64,000 nucleotides of DNA from Streptomyces sp. BHT-5-2 (GTDB lineage Bacteria > Actinomycetota > Actinomycetes > Streptomycetales > Streptomycetaceae). Positions within the stretch are counted from its first letter, which is position 1. Each line of letters starts with the position of its first letter. The DNA lies in NCBI RefSeq assembly GCF_019774615.1, contig NZ_CP081497.1, positions 62,001 to 126,000 on the forward strand. Direction: 5' to 3'. Positions 1 to 8,154 of the stretch are shown here, in pieces. The notes beneath the pieces were generated by a model that was given only the letters and a program-made list of their open reading frames with translations, had not been told where the DNA came from and ran no database searches. Made by a program: the position numbers and the translations under genes.

Positions 1-2058
1 GACTACCCTCCCGGCAGCACCGAACGCCTCGACTCCGACGCCTTCTCGCCCAACACCGCCGCCGGCGCCTGCCCCGAGTGCCACGGACTGGGCACCGTCC
101 ACCGCGTCACCGAGGACTCCCTCGTCCCCGACGCCTCGCTCTCCGTCCGCGACGGCGCCGTCGCCGCCTGGCCCGGCGCCTGGCAGGGCAAGAACCTCCG
201 CGACATCCTCGCCACCCTCGGCCACGACATCGACCGCCCCTGGCGCGAGCTGCCGCCCGCCGACCGCGAGTGGATCCTGTTCACCGACGAACAGCCCGTC
301 GTCACCGTCCACCCGGTCCGCGAGGCCGGCCGCATCCAACGCCCCTACAAGGGCCAGTACATGAGCGCCCGACGCTATGTCCTGCACACCTTCGCCGACT
401 CCAAGAGCGAGACGCTGCGCAAGCGCGTCCGGCAGTTCATGACCGCCGAGCCCTGCCCGGCGTGCGGCGGCCGCAGGCTGCGCCCCGAGGCGCTGGCGGT
501 CACCTTCGAGGGCCACGACATCGCCACCCTCGCCGGCCTGCCGCTGGCCACCCTCGCCGAGCTCCTCCGTCCCACCGCCGCCCGCCCCGGCGACGAGCCG
601 GCACCGGCCCTCGCCCGGGACCTCGTCGCCCGTATCGAAGTCCTCACCGAACTCGGCCTGGGCTACCTCGGCATGGACCGCCCCGCCCCCACCCTCTCCG
701 CCGGCGAACTCCAGCGCCTCCGCCTCGCCACCCAGCTGCGCTCCGGCCTCTTCGGCGTGGTCTACGTCCTCGACGAACCCTCCGCCGGCCTGCACCCCGC
801 CGACACCGAAGCGCTGCTCACCGTCCTGCGCCGCCTCAAGGAGGCCGGCAACACCCTCTTCGTCGTCGAACACGACATGGACGTGGTCCGGCACGCCGAC
901 TGGCTCGTGGACGTCGGCCCCCGTGCCGGGGAGCACGGCGGCCGGGTCCTGCACAGCGGCCCGGTCGCCGCCCTCGCCGACGCCGAGCACTCCGCCACCC
1001 GCCGCTTCCTCTTCGCCACCGAACCGCCCCCCGCCCGCACCCCGCGCACCCCCACCGGCACCCTGGCCCTGCACGGCGTCACCCTGCACAACCTCCGCGA
1101 CCTGGACGCGGCCTTCCCGCTCGGCGTCTTCACCGCCGTCACCGGCGTCTCCGGATCCGGCAAGTCGACCCTGGTCACCCGGGTCCTCGCCGAGGCCGTC
1201 CAGGAACACCTGGGCGCCGCCGACCCCCGCCCGGACGCCGCCGCCACCGGCCTGGACGCCGTCGACCGGCTGGTCCGCGTCGACCAGAAGCCCATCGGCC
1301 GCACCCCGCGCTCCAACCTCGCCACGTACACCGGCCTGTTCGACGCCGTCCGCAAGGTCTTCGCCGCCACCGACGAGGCCCGCGCCCGCGGCTACACCGC
1401 AGGACGGTTCTCCTTCAACGTCCCCGCCGGCCGCTGCGAGACCTGCCAGGGCGAGGGCTTCACCGCCGTCGAACTCCTCTTCCTGCCCGGCACCTACGCC
1501 CCCTGCGCCGACTGCCACGGCGCCCGCTACAACCCCGAGACCCTCCAGATCACCCACCGCGACCGCACCATCGCCGACGTGCTGGGCCTGACCGTCGACG
1601 ACGCCGCGGAGTTCCTCGCCGACGTCCCCGCCGCCGCCCGCAGCCTGCGCACCCTGAAGGACGTCGGGCTCGGCTATCTGCGGCTCGGCCAGCCCGCCAC
1701 CGAACTCTCCGGCGGCGAGGCCCAGCGCATCAAACTCGCCACCGAACTCCAGCGCGCCCGCCGCGGCCACACCCTCTACCTCCTCGACGAGCCCACCACC
1801 GGCCTGCACCCCGCCGACACCGAGGTGCTGCTGCGGCAGCTGCACGGCCTGGTCGACGCGGGCAACACCGTCGTGGTCGTCGAGCACGACATGGGCGTGG
1901 TGGCGGGCGCCGACCACGTCATCGACCTGGGTCCCGGCGGTGGCGCGGAGGGCGGCCGGATCGTCGCCGCCGGCACCCCCGCGGAGGTCGCCGCCGCCCC
2001 CGGCAGCCGCACCGCCGGCTATCTCGCCCGCCGGAGGGCGCACCGGGAACGTTCTTGA
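1..2058 (+). CDS. UvrA-like excinuclease ABC subunit, 5' end outside window
   Basis: The frame is open from the first base, so the start lies to the left. The visible 685 residues hold the end of the first ABC half and the whole second half. Seen directly: zinc-type Cys pairs CPECHG (about base 73), CPACGG (about 455) and CETCQG...CADCHG (about 1435-1520); signature motifs LSAGELQRLRLA and LSGGEAQRIKLA; Walker A GVSGSGKSTL; two Walker B/D-loop segments (YVLDEPSAGLHP, YLLDEPTTGLHP). This is the tandem-ABC, zinc-finger layout of UvrA, the damage-recognition ATPase of nucleotide excision repair. The total length cannot be judged. Streptomycetes often carry a second, shorter UvrA-like protein (DrrC/UvrA2 type) besides the canonical one, and this may be such a paralogue, because no uvrB or uvrC lies nearby. 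The family call is firm and the exact paralogue is not. Confidence 0.9.
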   Translation, partial: DYPPGSTERLDSDAFSPNTAAGACPECHGLGTVHRVTEDSLVPDASLSVRDGAVAAWPGAWQGKNLRDILATLGHDIDRPWRELPPADREWILFTDEQPVVTVHPVREAGRIQRPYKGQYMSARRYVLHTFADSKSETLRKRVRQFMTAEPCPACGGRRLRPEALAVTFEGHDIATLAGLPLATLAELLRPTAARPGDEPAPALARDLVARIEVLTELGLGYLGMDRPAPTLSAGELQRLRLATQLRSGLFGVVYVLDEPSAGLHPADTEALLTVLRRLKEAGNTLFVVEHDMDVVRHADWLVDVGPRAGEHGGRVLHSGPVAALADAEHSATRRFLFATEPPPARTPRTPTGTLALHGVTLHNLRDLDAAFPLGVFTAVTGVSGSGKSTLVTRVLAEAVQEHLGAADPRPDAAATGLDAVDRLVRVDQKPIGRTPRSNLATYTGLFDAVRKVFAATDEARARGYTAGRFSFNVPAGRCETCQGEGFTAVELLFLPGTYAPCADCHGARYNPETLQITHRDRTIADVLGLTVDDAAEFLADVPAAARSLRTLKDVGLGYLRLGQPATELSGGEAQRIKLATELQRARRGHTLYLLDEPTTGLHPADTEVLLRQLHGLVDAGNTVVVVEHDMGVVAGADHVIDLGPGGGAEGGRIVAAGTPAEVAAAPGSRTAGYLARRRAHRERS

Positions 2059-2138
2059 CGGTCCGCTAATGTACGCGGGTCAGCACACCCCGCGGTCCGC
2101 AGCACAACGGGCCGCGGCACGACGAAGGGGCACCACCC

Positions 2139-2351
2139 GTGGCAGACATAGAGCAGGCCAGGGCCACGTTCGTGAAGTTCGACGCGGACGGCGACGGCCG
2201 GGTCACGCCGGACGAGTTCAAGCGCGCGATGGCCGAGATGGGCGATCACCTGGTCACCGGCCCGATGGCCGAAGCGGTCATCCGGGCCAAGGACTCCGAC
2301 GGCGACGGCCTGATGTCCTTCGACGAGTTCTGGACGTCCGTCCAGGGCTGA
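2139..2351 (+). CDS. Small EF-hand calcium-binding protein (calerythrin/CabC-like)
   Basis: 70-residue acidic protein with two EF-hand loops, DADGDGRVTPDE (about residues 15-26) and DSDGDGLMSFDE (about 51-62). Both have the expected D-x-D-x-D-G pattern and a terminal Glu, so both should bind Ca2+. It has no signal peptide, so a cytosolic Ca2+ buffer or sensor is likely. The start is a GTG with GAAGGGG about 9 bases upstream. It lies 80 bases after the UvrA-like gene on the same strand. Its last 106 bases overlap the 3' end of the oppositely oriented GH92 gene. Small two-hand proteins of this kind are known in streptomycetes and have been linked to Ca2+ control of aerial growth; that role is inferred here. 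Confidence 0.88.
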   Translation: MADIEQARATFVKFDADGDGRVTPDEFKRAMAEMGDHLVTGPMAEAVIRAKDSDGDGLMSFDEFWTSVQG

Positions 2352-4738
2352 GGAGCCGAGGCGAGCGCCCCCGGCGTCCCCACCGGCGGCGGGGCCGCCC
2401 GCTCGCCGGTGCCCCAGCGGGACGGCTCCGACCCGACGGAGAAGGCCAGTTCACGGCCGGCGCGCAGCTCGGCGGTGGTCAGATAGGTGCGGTCCAGGGG
2501 CACGCCGGCCAGCCGCACGGAACGGATGTAGCGGCGGGCGGGCGAGGTGCCCGGGGCCTCGATGGTGAAGCGGCCGGCAGGGTAGTACCGCCGGTCCAGG
2601 GCCAGTTCCACCCGGTCGAAGACCGGAGTGCTCAGGCCCCAGGTGTCGGTGCCCGGCTGGACGGGGAAGACGCCGATCGACGAGAGCACCATCCACGCCG
2701 ACATGGTGCCCAGATCGTCGTTGCCGGTCATCCCGGCCGGGCCGTCGGTGAAGAGGGTCAGCGCGGCGTGCACCACGTCCGTGGTCTTCCAGGGCTCACC
2801 GGTGGAGAGATAGGTGTACGGGGCGATCAGGTCGGGCTCGTTCTGCGGGTTGTACTTGTCGGCGTGGTCGTAGTCGTAGGGCCCGTTCACCCACACCTCG
2901 CGTGCGGTCCGCGCCGGGTCCGCGAGCAGCTTCCGGTAGGCGAAGAAGGAGTCCAGCCGGTCCGTGGCCCGCTGCCGGCCGCCGAGCAGCGCCATCATCC
3001 CCGGCAGGTCCTGCGGCACCAGCCACTGGTACTGCCAGGCCGTGCCCTCGTGGAAGCCCTCGCTGCGGGCCGGATCGGCGGGGCCGGTGAAGGCCCCCGA
3101 GGCGTCCCGGGCCCGGAAGAAGCCGGTGGAACGGTCGAACAGCGTGCGGTAGTCGAGCGCCCGTGCCGCGTACCGCTCGGCGTCCGCGCGGTGGCCCAGA
3201 TCGTGCGCGACCTGCGCCAGCATGGCGTCCGACAGGGCGTACTCCAGCGTCGCCGAGGCCCCGTGGTCGAAGTCGGAGTCACCGGGCTTGGTGTGCGGGC
3301 GGCCCTTGATGTACGGCACATAACCGTGCTGGACATACGCCGGGTTGGCCTCCCGGCCGACGGCGGGGGAGTCGGCCGGCGGCACCCCGTCGGCGTTCTT
3401 CCGCAGCGCCGCGTACGCCTCCTCCTCGTGGCCCGCCAGCAGCCCCTGCCGGAAGGCGTTGGTCAGGAACGGGGTCACCGGATCGCCGGTCATGATGTTG
3501 GTCTCGACGGTGCCGTAGCCCCACTTGGGCAGCCAGCCGCCCTCCTTGTCGACGCGCAGCACCGACAGCGCCATGTCGCGCGCCTCCCGCGGCGCGAGCA
3601 GCGACAGCAGCTGGGTCTGGGTGCGGTAGGTGTCCCACAGCGACCAGTTCTGGTAGTAGGTGAACCCCCGTGCGCGGTGCGGGCGTTGGTCCCAGCCGGT
3701 GTAGCGGCCGTCCACGTCGGTGCCGATGTTCGGGGCGAGGAACGACCGGTAGAGCGAGGAGTAGAAGGTCCGCCGCAGCGTCCGGTCGCCGCCCCGGACG
3801 CGCACCACGCGCAGCCGCCGCTCCCAGGCCGCGTCCGCCGCCGCCCGCGCCCGGTCGAAGGAACTCCCGCCCTCCGCCGCGAGGTTGCGGGCGGCGCCCG
3901 CCGCGTCCACGTAGCTGAGCGCGGTGGTGGCCGTGACGACGCGGTCCCGGCGGGTGTCGAACCGGACGTAGGCGCCGTGCCGGCCGGGCGCGGTGGAGTC
4001 CCGCGACCCGGGCGTGACGGTGTCGCCGCGCCAGGTCCCGTACGCGGTGAACGGCCGGTCGAAGCGGGTGAGGGTGTACAGCGTGTACGGGCGGGTGTCC
4101 TGGCAGAAGCCGCGGCCGGTGATCGTGGTGCGCACGGTGCGGGAGTCCAGCACCTCGACGCGGGTGGAGACCGTCCGGTGCAGCGACTGGCCGGAGTTGA
4201 GCAGCACATTGGCCTTGTCGGTGGCCGGGAAGGTGTAGCGCTGCCGGCCGGTGCGGGCGGTCGCGGTCAGCTCGGCGGTGATCCCGCCGTACGAGGTCAG
4301 CCGGACGCGGTAGGAGCCGGGCCGGGCCGACTCGCCGTCATGGGTGTACGCGGCGGCGTACTTCGCGTTGTCGGTCGCGCCGATGTCGCCCGTGGTCGGC
4401 AGCACCGGCAGGTCGCCGCCGAGCCCGCAACCGACGCCGGAGACGTGCACCGCGCCGAAGCCGCGGATGTGGTGCTGGTCGTAGTCGTAGCCGGTGGAGT
4501 GCCCGGTGTCGGGGGAGAGCTGCACCATGCCGAACGGCACCGCGGCCCCGGGGTAGGTGTTGCCCTCGTTCCGGCTGCCGATGAAGGGGTTGACGAGGTC
4601 GGTGAGGCGGCCGCCGGGCGGCTCGGCCCCCGCGTCGGGCGCGGCGCGGGCGGCCGGGGAGGCGAGCACGCTCCCGAGGAGCACGGCCGCCAGCACCGCG
4701 CCCGCGGTCCGCGGCCGGCTGCGTCGGGTCCAGGGCAT
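2246..4738 (-). CDS. Secreted GH92 family alpha-mannosidase
   Basis: 830 residues. The N-terminus has a signal peptide (basic MPWTRRSRPR, hydrophobic core, AxA-type site near residue 32), so the enzyme is exported. The mature start LVNPFIGSRNEGNTYPGA and the motif GTAWQYQW preceded by HE (about residue 564, the general-acid region) are typical of GH92. GNDDLGTMSAW (about 675) carries the acidic pair expected for the general base. GH92 enzymes are Ca2+-dependent inverting exo-alpha-mannosidases acting on N-glycans or yeast mannan. The start is ATG with GGAGG 8 bases upstream. The C-terminal 35 or so residues are encoded opposite the EF-hand gene. A perfect 16-base palindrome 20 bases upstream of the start suggests LacI-type sugar control. 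The linkage specificity cannot be read from the sequence. Confidence 0.93.
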   Translation of the reverse strand: MPWTRRSRPRTAGAVLAAVLLGSVLASPAARAAPDAGAEPPGGRLTDLVNPFIGSRNEGNTYPGAAVPFGMVQLSPDTGHSTGYDYDQHHIRGFGAVHVSGVGCGLGGDLPVLPTTGDIGATDNAKYAAAYTHDGESARPGSYRVRLTSYGGITAELTATARTGRQRYTFPATDKANVLLNSGQSLHRTVSTRVEVLDSRTVRTTITGRGFCQDTRPYTLYTLTRFDRPFTAYGTWRGDTVTPGSRDSTAPGRHGAYVRFDTRRDRVVTATTALSYVDAAGAARNLAAEGGSSFDRARAAADAAWERRLRVVRVRGGDRTLRRTFYSSLYRSFLAPNIGTDVDGRYTGWDQRPHRARGFTYYQNWSLWDTYRTQTQLLSLLAPREARDMALSVLRVDKEGGWLPKWGYGTVETNIMTGDPVTPFLTNAFRQGLLAGHEEEAYAALRKNADGVPPADSPAVGREANPAYVQHGYVPYIKGRPHTKPGDSDFDHGASATLEYALSDAMLAQVAHDLGHRADAERYAARALDYRTLFDRSTGFFRARDASGAFTGPADPARSEGFHEGTAWQYQWLVPQDLPGMMALLGGRQRATDRLDSFFAYRKLLADPARTAREVWVNGPYDYDHADKYNPQNEPDLIAPYTYLSTGEPWKTTDVVHAALTLFTDGPAGMTGNDDLGTMSAWMVLSSIGVFPVQPGTDTWGLSTPVFDRVELALDRRYYPAGRFTIEAPGTSPARRYIRSVRLAGVPLDRTYLTTAELRAGRELAFSVGSEPSRWGTGERAAPPPVGTPGALASAPQPWTDVQNSSKDIRPSPSESLARMTASAIGPVTR

Positions 4739-4757
4739 GGGCAGACCTCCGGAAGGG

Positions 4758-4773
4758 CCGACAACGTTGTCGG
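4758..4773. promoter_or_regulatory. Perfect 16-bp palindrome, candidate LacI-family operator of the GH92 gene
   Basis: CCGACAACGTTGTCGG is its own reverse complement. The core with central CG (ACAACGTTGT) is the usual shape of LacI-family operators in actinomycetes. It lies 20 bases upstream of the GH92 start, between the ribosome-binding site and the likely promoter, where repressor binding would block transcription. No LacI-type regulator is encoded in the window. Confidence 0.65.
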
Positions 4774-4884
4774 AGCGGGCTCATTCTTCGGCCCGCGCAC
4801 AGGCCCGTCAAGGGGCCCCGATGCGCCAACGCGCTTGGCCCGCCCATTCCTTGCGCCCCGGCAGCCCCACCGGACCCCGGCCCG

Positions 4885-6324
4885 TCAGCCCCGCTCCGCC
4901 GCCGTCCCCTGCGTCGTCGCCAGCGCCGACTTCCGGTAGGAGTACGAGAAGTAGACGACCAGGCCGACCAGGAACCACACCGCGAAGCGCACCCAGGTCT
5001 GCCACTCCAGGAAGGTGATCAGCCACAGCGAGAAGCACACCCCGATCGCCGGGACCACCGGCATGCCCGGCGTGCGGAAGGTGCGGGGCAGTTCGGGGCG
5101 CTTGTAGCGGAGCACGATCACCGAGACGCACACCACCACGAACGCCAACAGGATGCCGATGTTGGTCAGTTCGGCGGCCTCGCCGATCGGCAGGAAGCCC
5201 GCGATCAGCGCGGACGCCGCCCCGACGATCCAGGTGACCCGCACCGGCACGTGGTGGGTGGCGCTGGTCTTCGCGAACCACCTGGGCAGCAGCCCGTCCC
5301 GGCTCATCGAGAACCACACCCGGGTCACCCCCAGCATGAAGGTGAACATCACGGTCAGGATGCCGATGATCGCGCCGACCGCGATCACGTCCGCCAGCGC
5401 GTCCAGCCCGACCGACTTGAACGCGCTGGAGAAGCCGCTCTCCGGGTCGATCTGCCGGTAGCTCTGCATACCCGTCAGCACCAGGCAGGCCAGCACGTAC
5501 AGCACCATCGAGGCGGCCAGCGAGTACAGGATGGCCCGGGGCATGTGGCGCTGGGCGTCCCGGGACTCCTCGGCGGCGGTGCTCATCGCGTCATAGCCGA
5601 AGACCGCGAAGAACACGGTGGCCGCGCCGGTGAACGCGCCGCTCACCCCGAACGGGAAGAAGGGCCGGTAGTTGGCGGTGTCGATGTGCAGGAAGCCGAC
5701 CACGACGACGATCAGGACCACCAGCACCTTCAGCCCGACCACGAACGTCTCGAACCGTGCGGCGTTCTTGATGCCCAGTGTCAGCAGGTACGCGATCAGC
5801 AGGCACAGCACCGCCGCGAAGAGGTCCACCCGGTGCCCGGTGCCGGTGCCCGGCGCGCCCAGCATCCACCGCGGCAGTTCGACGCCCGACGCGCCGAGCA
5901 GGAAGCCGAAGTAGCCGGAGATGCCGATCGCGACCACCGCCACGATCGCGGTGTACTCCAGCAGCAGGTCCCAGCCGATGAACCAGCCGGCGAGTTCGCC
6001 GAGCACCGCGTAGCCGTAGGTGTAGGCCGAGCCGGCCTTCGGGATCAGCCCGGCGAACTCGGCGTACGAGAAGGCCGCCGCCGCGCTGGCCACGCCCGCG
6101 ACGAGGAAGGAGACCAGCACCGCGGGGCCGGCCTTCTCGTGCGCCACGGTGCCGGCCAGCGTGAAGATGCCGGCGCCGATGATCCCGCCCACGCCGATCG
6201 CGGTCAGCTGCCACAGCCCCAGCTCACGGGTGAGCTGCTGGCCCGCGGTGCCCTCCGGCTCCTCGATGTGCTCGATGGGTTTGCGGCGCCATACGCCCTC
6301 TCCCGCGCGCAGCAGGCGTGCCAT
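4885..6324 (-). CDS. APC-family amino acid permease (cationic amino acid transporter type)
   Basis: 479 residues with about 12 hydrophobic segments. The hallmark region near residue 40 reads TAIGVGGIIGAGIFTL, the GxG unwound helix that binds the amino acid backbone in APC transporters. SYAEFAGLIPKAGSAYTYGY follows (about 85-105), matching the CAT/YfnA subgroup. It should import amino acids, possibly with proton coupling, across the cytoplasmic membrane. The start is ATG at 6324 with GGAGGGATCACCC just upstream. It stands alone between the GH92 gene and the dodecin gene. The substrate cannot be determined from the sequence. Confidence 0.9.
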   Translation of the reverse strand: MARLLRAGEGVWRRKPIEHIEEPEGTAGQQLTRELGLWQLTAIGVGGIIGAGIFTLAGTVAHEKAGPAVLVSFLVAGVASAAAAFSYAEFAGLIPKAGSAYTYGYAVLGELAGWFIGWDLLLEYTAIVAVVAIGISGYFGFLLGASGVELPRWMLGAPGTGTGHRVDLFAAVLCLLIAYLLTLGIKNAARFETFVVGLKVLVVLIVVVVGFLHIDTANYRPFFPFGVSGAFTGAATVFFAVFGYDAMSTAAEESRDAQRHMPRAILYSLAASMVLYVLACLVLTGMQSYRQIDPESGFSSAFKSVGLDALADVIAVGAIIGILTVMFTFMLGVTRVWFSMSRDGLLPRWFAKTSATHHVPVRVTWIVGAASALIAGFLPIGEAAELTNIGILLAFVVVCVSVIVLRYKRPELPRTFRTPGMPVVPAIGVCFSLWLITFLEWQTWVRFAVWFLVGLVVYFSYSYRKSALATTQGTAAERG

Positions 6325-6421
6325 GGGTGATCCCTCCGTACGCTCGGTACGTGCCCGTCGTGGTCCGACGGCGGATCATCATGGACTGCCGGCGGCGCCG
6401 TACGAAGGCGACGCGGCGGCG

Positions 6422-6438
6422 GGGGCCCATTCGGCCCC
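6422..6438 (-). terminator. Hairpin terminator after dodecin
   Basis: GGGGCC, loop CATTC, GGCCCC, 8 bases past the dodecin stop codon. There is no U-tract, as is usual for streptomycete terminators. Confidence 0.5.
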
Positions 6439-6445
6439 GGGGGCT

Positions 6446-6661
6446 TCAGCCCGCGTCCTCCAGCCGGAAACCGACCTTCAGACCGACCTGGTAGTGGTCG
6501 ATCCGGCCCTCGACGATATGGCCGCGGACCTGCGTGATCTCGAACCAGTCGAGATTGCGGAGGGTTTCGGAGGCGCGCTGGACGCCGTTCCGGATCGCGG
6601 CGTCCACGCTCTGCTGGGACGTCCCCACGATCTCGGTGACGCGATAGGTGCGGTCGGTCAC
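6446..6661 (-). CDS. Dodecin (flavin-storage protein)
   Basis: 71 residues beginning MTDRTYRVTEIVG, with SVDAAIRNGVQRASETLRNLDWFE and a final beta-strand region ending in VGLKVGFRLED. Length and pattern match dodecin. Dodecins assemble as hollow dodecamers that bind pairs of flavins (or CoA) and buffer free riboflavin/FMN. The conserved Trp that sandwiches the flavin is visible in LDWFE. The GTG start at 6661 has GGGAG upstream and sets the usual family length; a longer in-frame start would add 24 unlikely residues. The universal stress protein and PAS regulator upstream on the same strand suggest a stress or redox setting. Confidence 0.9.
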   Translation of the reverse strand: MTDRTYRVTEIVGTSQQSVDAAIRNGVQRASETLRNLDWFEITQVRGHIVEGRIDHYQVGLKVGFRLEDAG

Positions 6662-6764
6662 GGTGGTCTCCCTCGCCGGGGGCGGCGCTCCGCCCGTCCA
6701 CCCTCCACCGTGCCTCAGCCCGGCCCGGCCCACCAGCGGAGCCGGACGCGGGCCGACCTGGTCC

Positions 6765-7235
6765 CTACGGCACCACCGTGACCGGCCACCGGCCGGCCTT
6801 CACCAGGCGGACCGCGACCGAGCCCATGATCCGGTGCCCGGCCGACTCCGAGGCGCCGACCACCACCGCGTCCGCCTTGAGCTCGTCGGCCATCTGCACC
6901 ATGCCGTTGTACGGGTCGCCGCGCAGGGTGTGGAACTCCCACCGCAGATGGAATATCCCGTCCACCCGCTCGGTGGCGTCGCGGATCTCGGCCATCAGCT
7001 CCTCGGCCACCTCGTTGGTGGCGTCCATGACCGGCGCGCCCATCGCGGCCCCGGTGGCCAGCACCGGCTGGACGTAGACCAGCACCAGCTTCGAGCCCTG
7101 CCGGCGCGCCAGTCCGGCCGCGTACGCCGCGGCGCGCCACGACGAGTCGGAGCCGTCGACGCCGACGACGATGACCTTCGGGCCGTCCGTTCCGCGCTCG
7201 AACGGCGCGGCTGCGTTGTCCTCGTTGTCCTCCAC
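6765..7235 (-). CDS. Universal stress protein (UspA family)
   Basis: 156 residues, one USP domain. It begins IVVGVDGSDSS (ATP-site strand) at about residue 21 and ends VVGASESAGHRIMGSVAVRLVKAGRWPVTVVP, a variant of the GxxGx9G(S/T) nucleotide loop. It is probably an ATP- or nucleotide-binding stress adaptor. The GTG start has no convincing Shine-Dalgarno, but TAACCT sits at 7243-7248 on this strand, the right distance for a -10 box with transcription starting at or next to the start codon, so the mRNA is probably leaderless. It lies 36 bases after the PAS-LuxR gene. Confidence 0.88.
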   Translation of the reverse strand: MEDNEDNAAAPFERGTDGPKVIVVGVDGSDSSWRAAAYAAGLARRQGSKLVLVYVQPVLATGAAMGAPVMDATNEVAEELMAEIRDATERVDGIFHLRWEFHTLRGDPYNGMVQMADELKADAVVVGASESAGHRIMGSVAVRLVKAGRWPVTVVP

Positions 7236-7271
7236 AGCAGCGAGGTTATCCGCACTCCCGTGCCGTCGAAC

Positions 7272-8009
7272 TCACGGGCCGGGGGCGGGCCCGTCGCCGC
7301 CCCCGGGCACCGCGGGCGCCGGCGGCCAGTGGTCCGGGTCGAGCACCCCCAGTACGTACGCCCTGGCCACCAGCGCGGTGCGGCCCTGGACGCGCCAGCG
7401 CCGGGCCAGCCGGGTGAGGTGGTAGTTCACCCCGTCGACGGTCAGGCCCAGGGCGCCGCCGATCGCGGCGGTGGTCGCGCCGCCGGCCGCCAGCGCCAGG
7501 ATGCGGGCCTCCACAGGGCTGGTGGCGGCGCGCGGCGCGGGCGGCGGCGCGGTGGGCTCGTGCACCCTCAGCAGGGCCAGCAGCGCCGGCGGGTCCGCGG
7601 ACGGGTCGCCGACCGGATCGATCGTCAGCTCGCCCTGCCGCTCCGGTTCGCCGGGCGCGGTCCGCCAGCGCACCTCGACCGGATACCGGGACCGGCGGCC
7701 CAGCCGCAGCGCCTCCATGACCCGGGCGACCTGCGCCCGGTCGCGCGGCCGGAAGCGGTCCAGCAGATTGCGGCCGCGCAGCTGCCCGGGGACCGCGCCC
7801 CACTGCTCCGCCATCGCCGGGTTGGCGATCAGCACCTCGCCGTCGGCCCGGCACACCGCGATCGGGGTGGGGATCCGGTACAGCAGCATCACGAAGTAGT
7901 CGCGGTAGGCGCCGACCGGGGGCGGGCCGGCCGACTGCGCTGCCGCCGGGCGCTCGTCGTCCGCGCCCGCACCGTCCCCGGATTCCCCGCCGCACGTCGC
8001 GCCGCCCAT
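7272..8009 (-). CDS. PAS domain LuxR-type transcriptional regulator
   Basis: 245 residues. Residues about 35-135 look like a PAS sensor (YRIPTPIAVCRADGEVLIANPAMAEQWG, then RNLLDRFRPRDRAQV). Residues about 160-215 form a LuxR/GerE-type helix-turn-helix (SPVEARILALAAGGATTAAIGGALGLTVDGVNYHLTRL). The PAS ligand is unknown; heme, flavin or a fatty acid are all possible. It is divergent from the CYP102-type P450 gene, with 145 bases between the starts and an inverted repeat in that gap. It is therefore the obvious candidate regulator of the P450, and perhaps also of the stress genes behind it. The start ATG has AAGGACGGAAGG upstream. Confidence 0.85.
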   Translation of the reverse strand: MGGATCGGESGDGAGADDERPAAAQSAGPPPVGAYRDYFVMLLYRIPTPIAVCRADGEVLIANPAMAEQWGAVPGQLRGRNLLDRFRPRDRAQVARVMEALRLGRRSRYPVEVRWRTAPGEPERQGELTIDPVGDPSADPPALLALLRVHEPTAPPPAPRAATSPVEARILALAAGGATTAAIGGALGLTVDGVNYHLTRLARRWRVQGRTALVARAYVLGVLDPDHWPPAPAVPGGGDGPAPGP

Positions 8010-8086
8010 CGCCCGCCTTCCGTCCTTCTCCCGTGCCGTCGGCCGTCACTGCCCCATCCGTGCCCCGCACGCAAGTATCCGTGGCG

Positions 8087-8111
8087 ACAATCCACTGCAC
8101 AATCATGCAGT
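8087..8111. promoter_or_regulatory. Candidate operator between PAS-LuxR and P450 genes
   Basis: ACTGCA, 6-base spacer, TGCAGT forms an 18-base inverted repeat at 8094-8111. It overlaps a direct repeat of ACAATC (8087-8092 and 8099-8104, 12 bases apart). It lies 43 bases before the P450 start and 85 before the regulator start. That placement fits control of the divergent pair. The binding protein is inferred, not shown. Confidence 0.5.
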
Positions 8112-8154
8112 TTCCATGGCCGGGAGCGGCCGCCGGGCCGGTCACGCTGGAGGC

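Noticed and set aside
1940..4939. A 999-codon plus-strand frame across the GH92 gene
   Set aside because: Low-complexity Gly/Arg/Val translation with no motif, opposite a clear GH92 enzyme.
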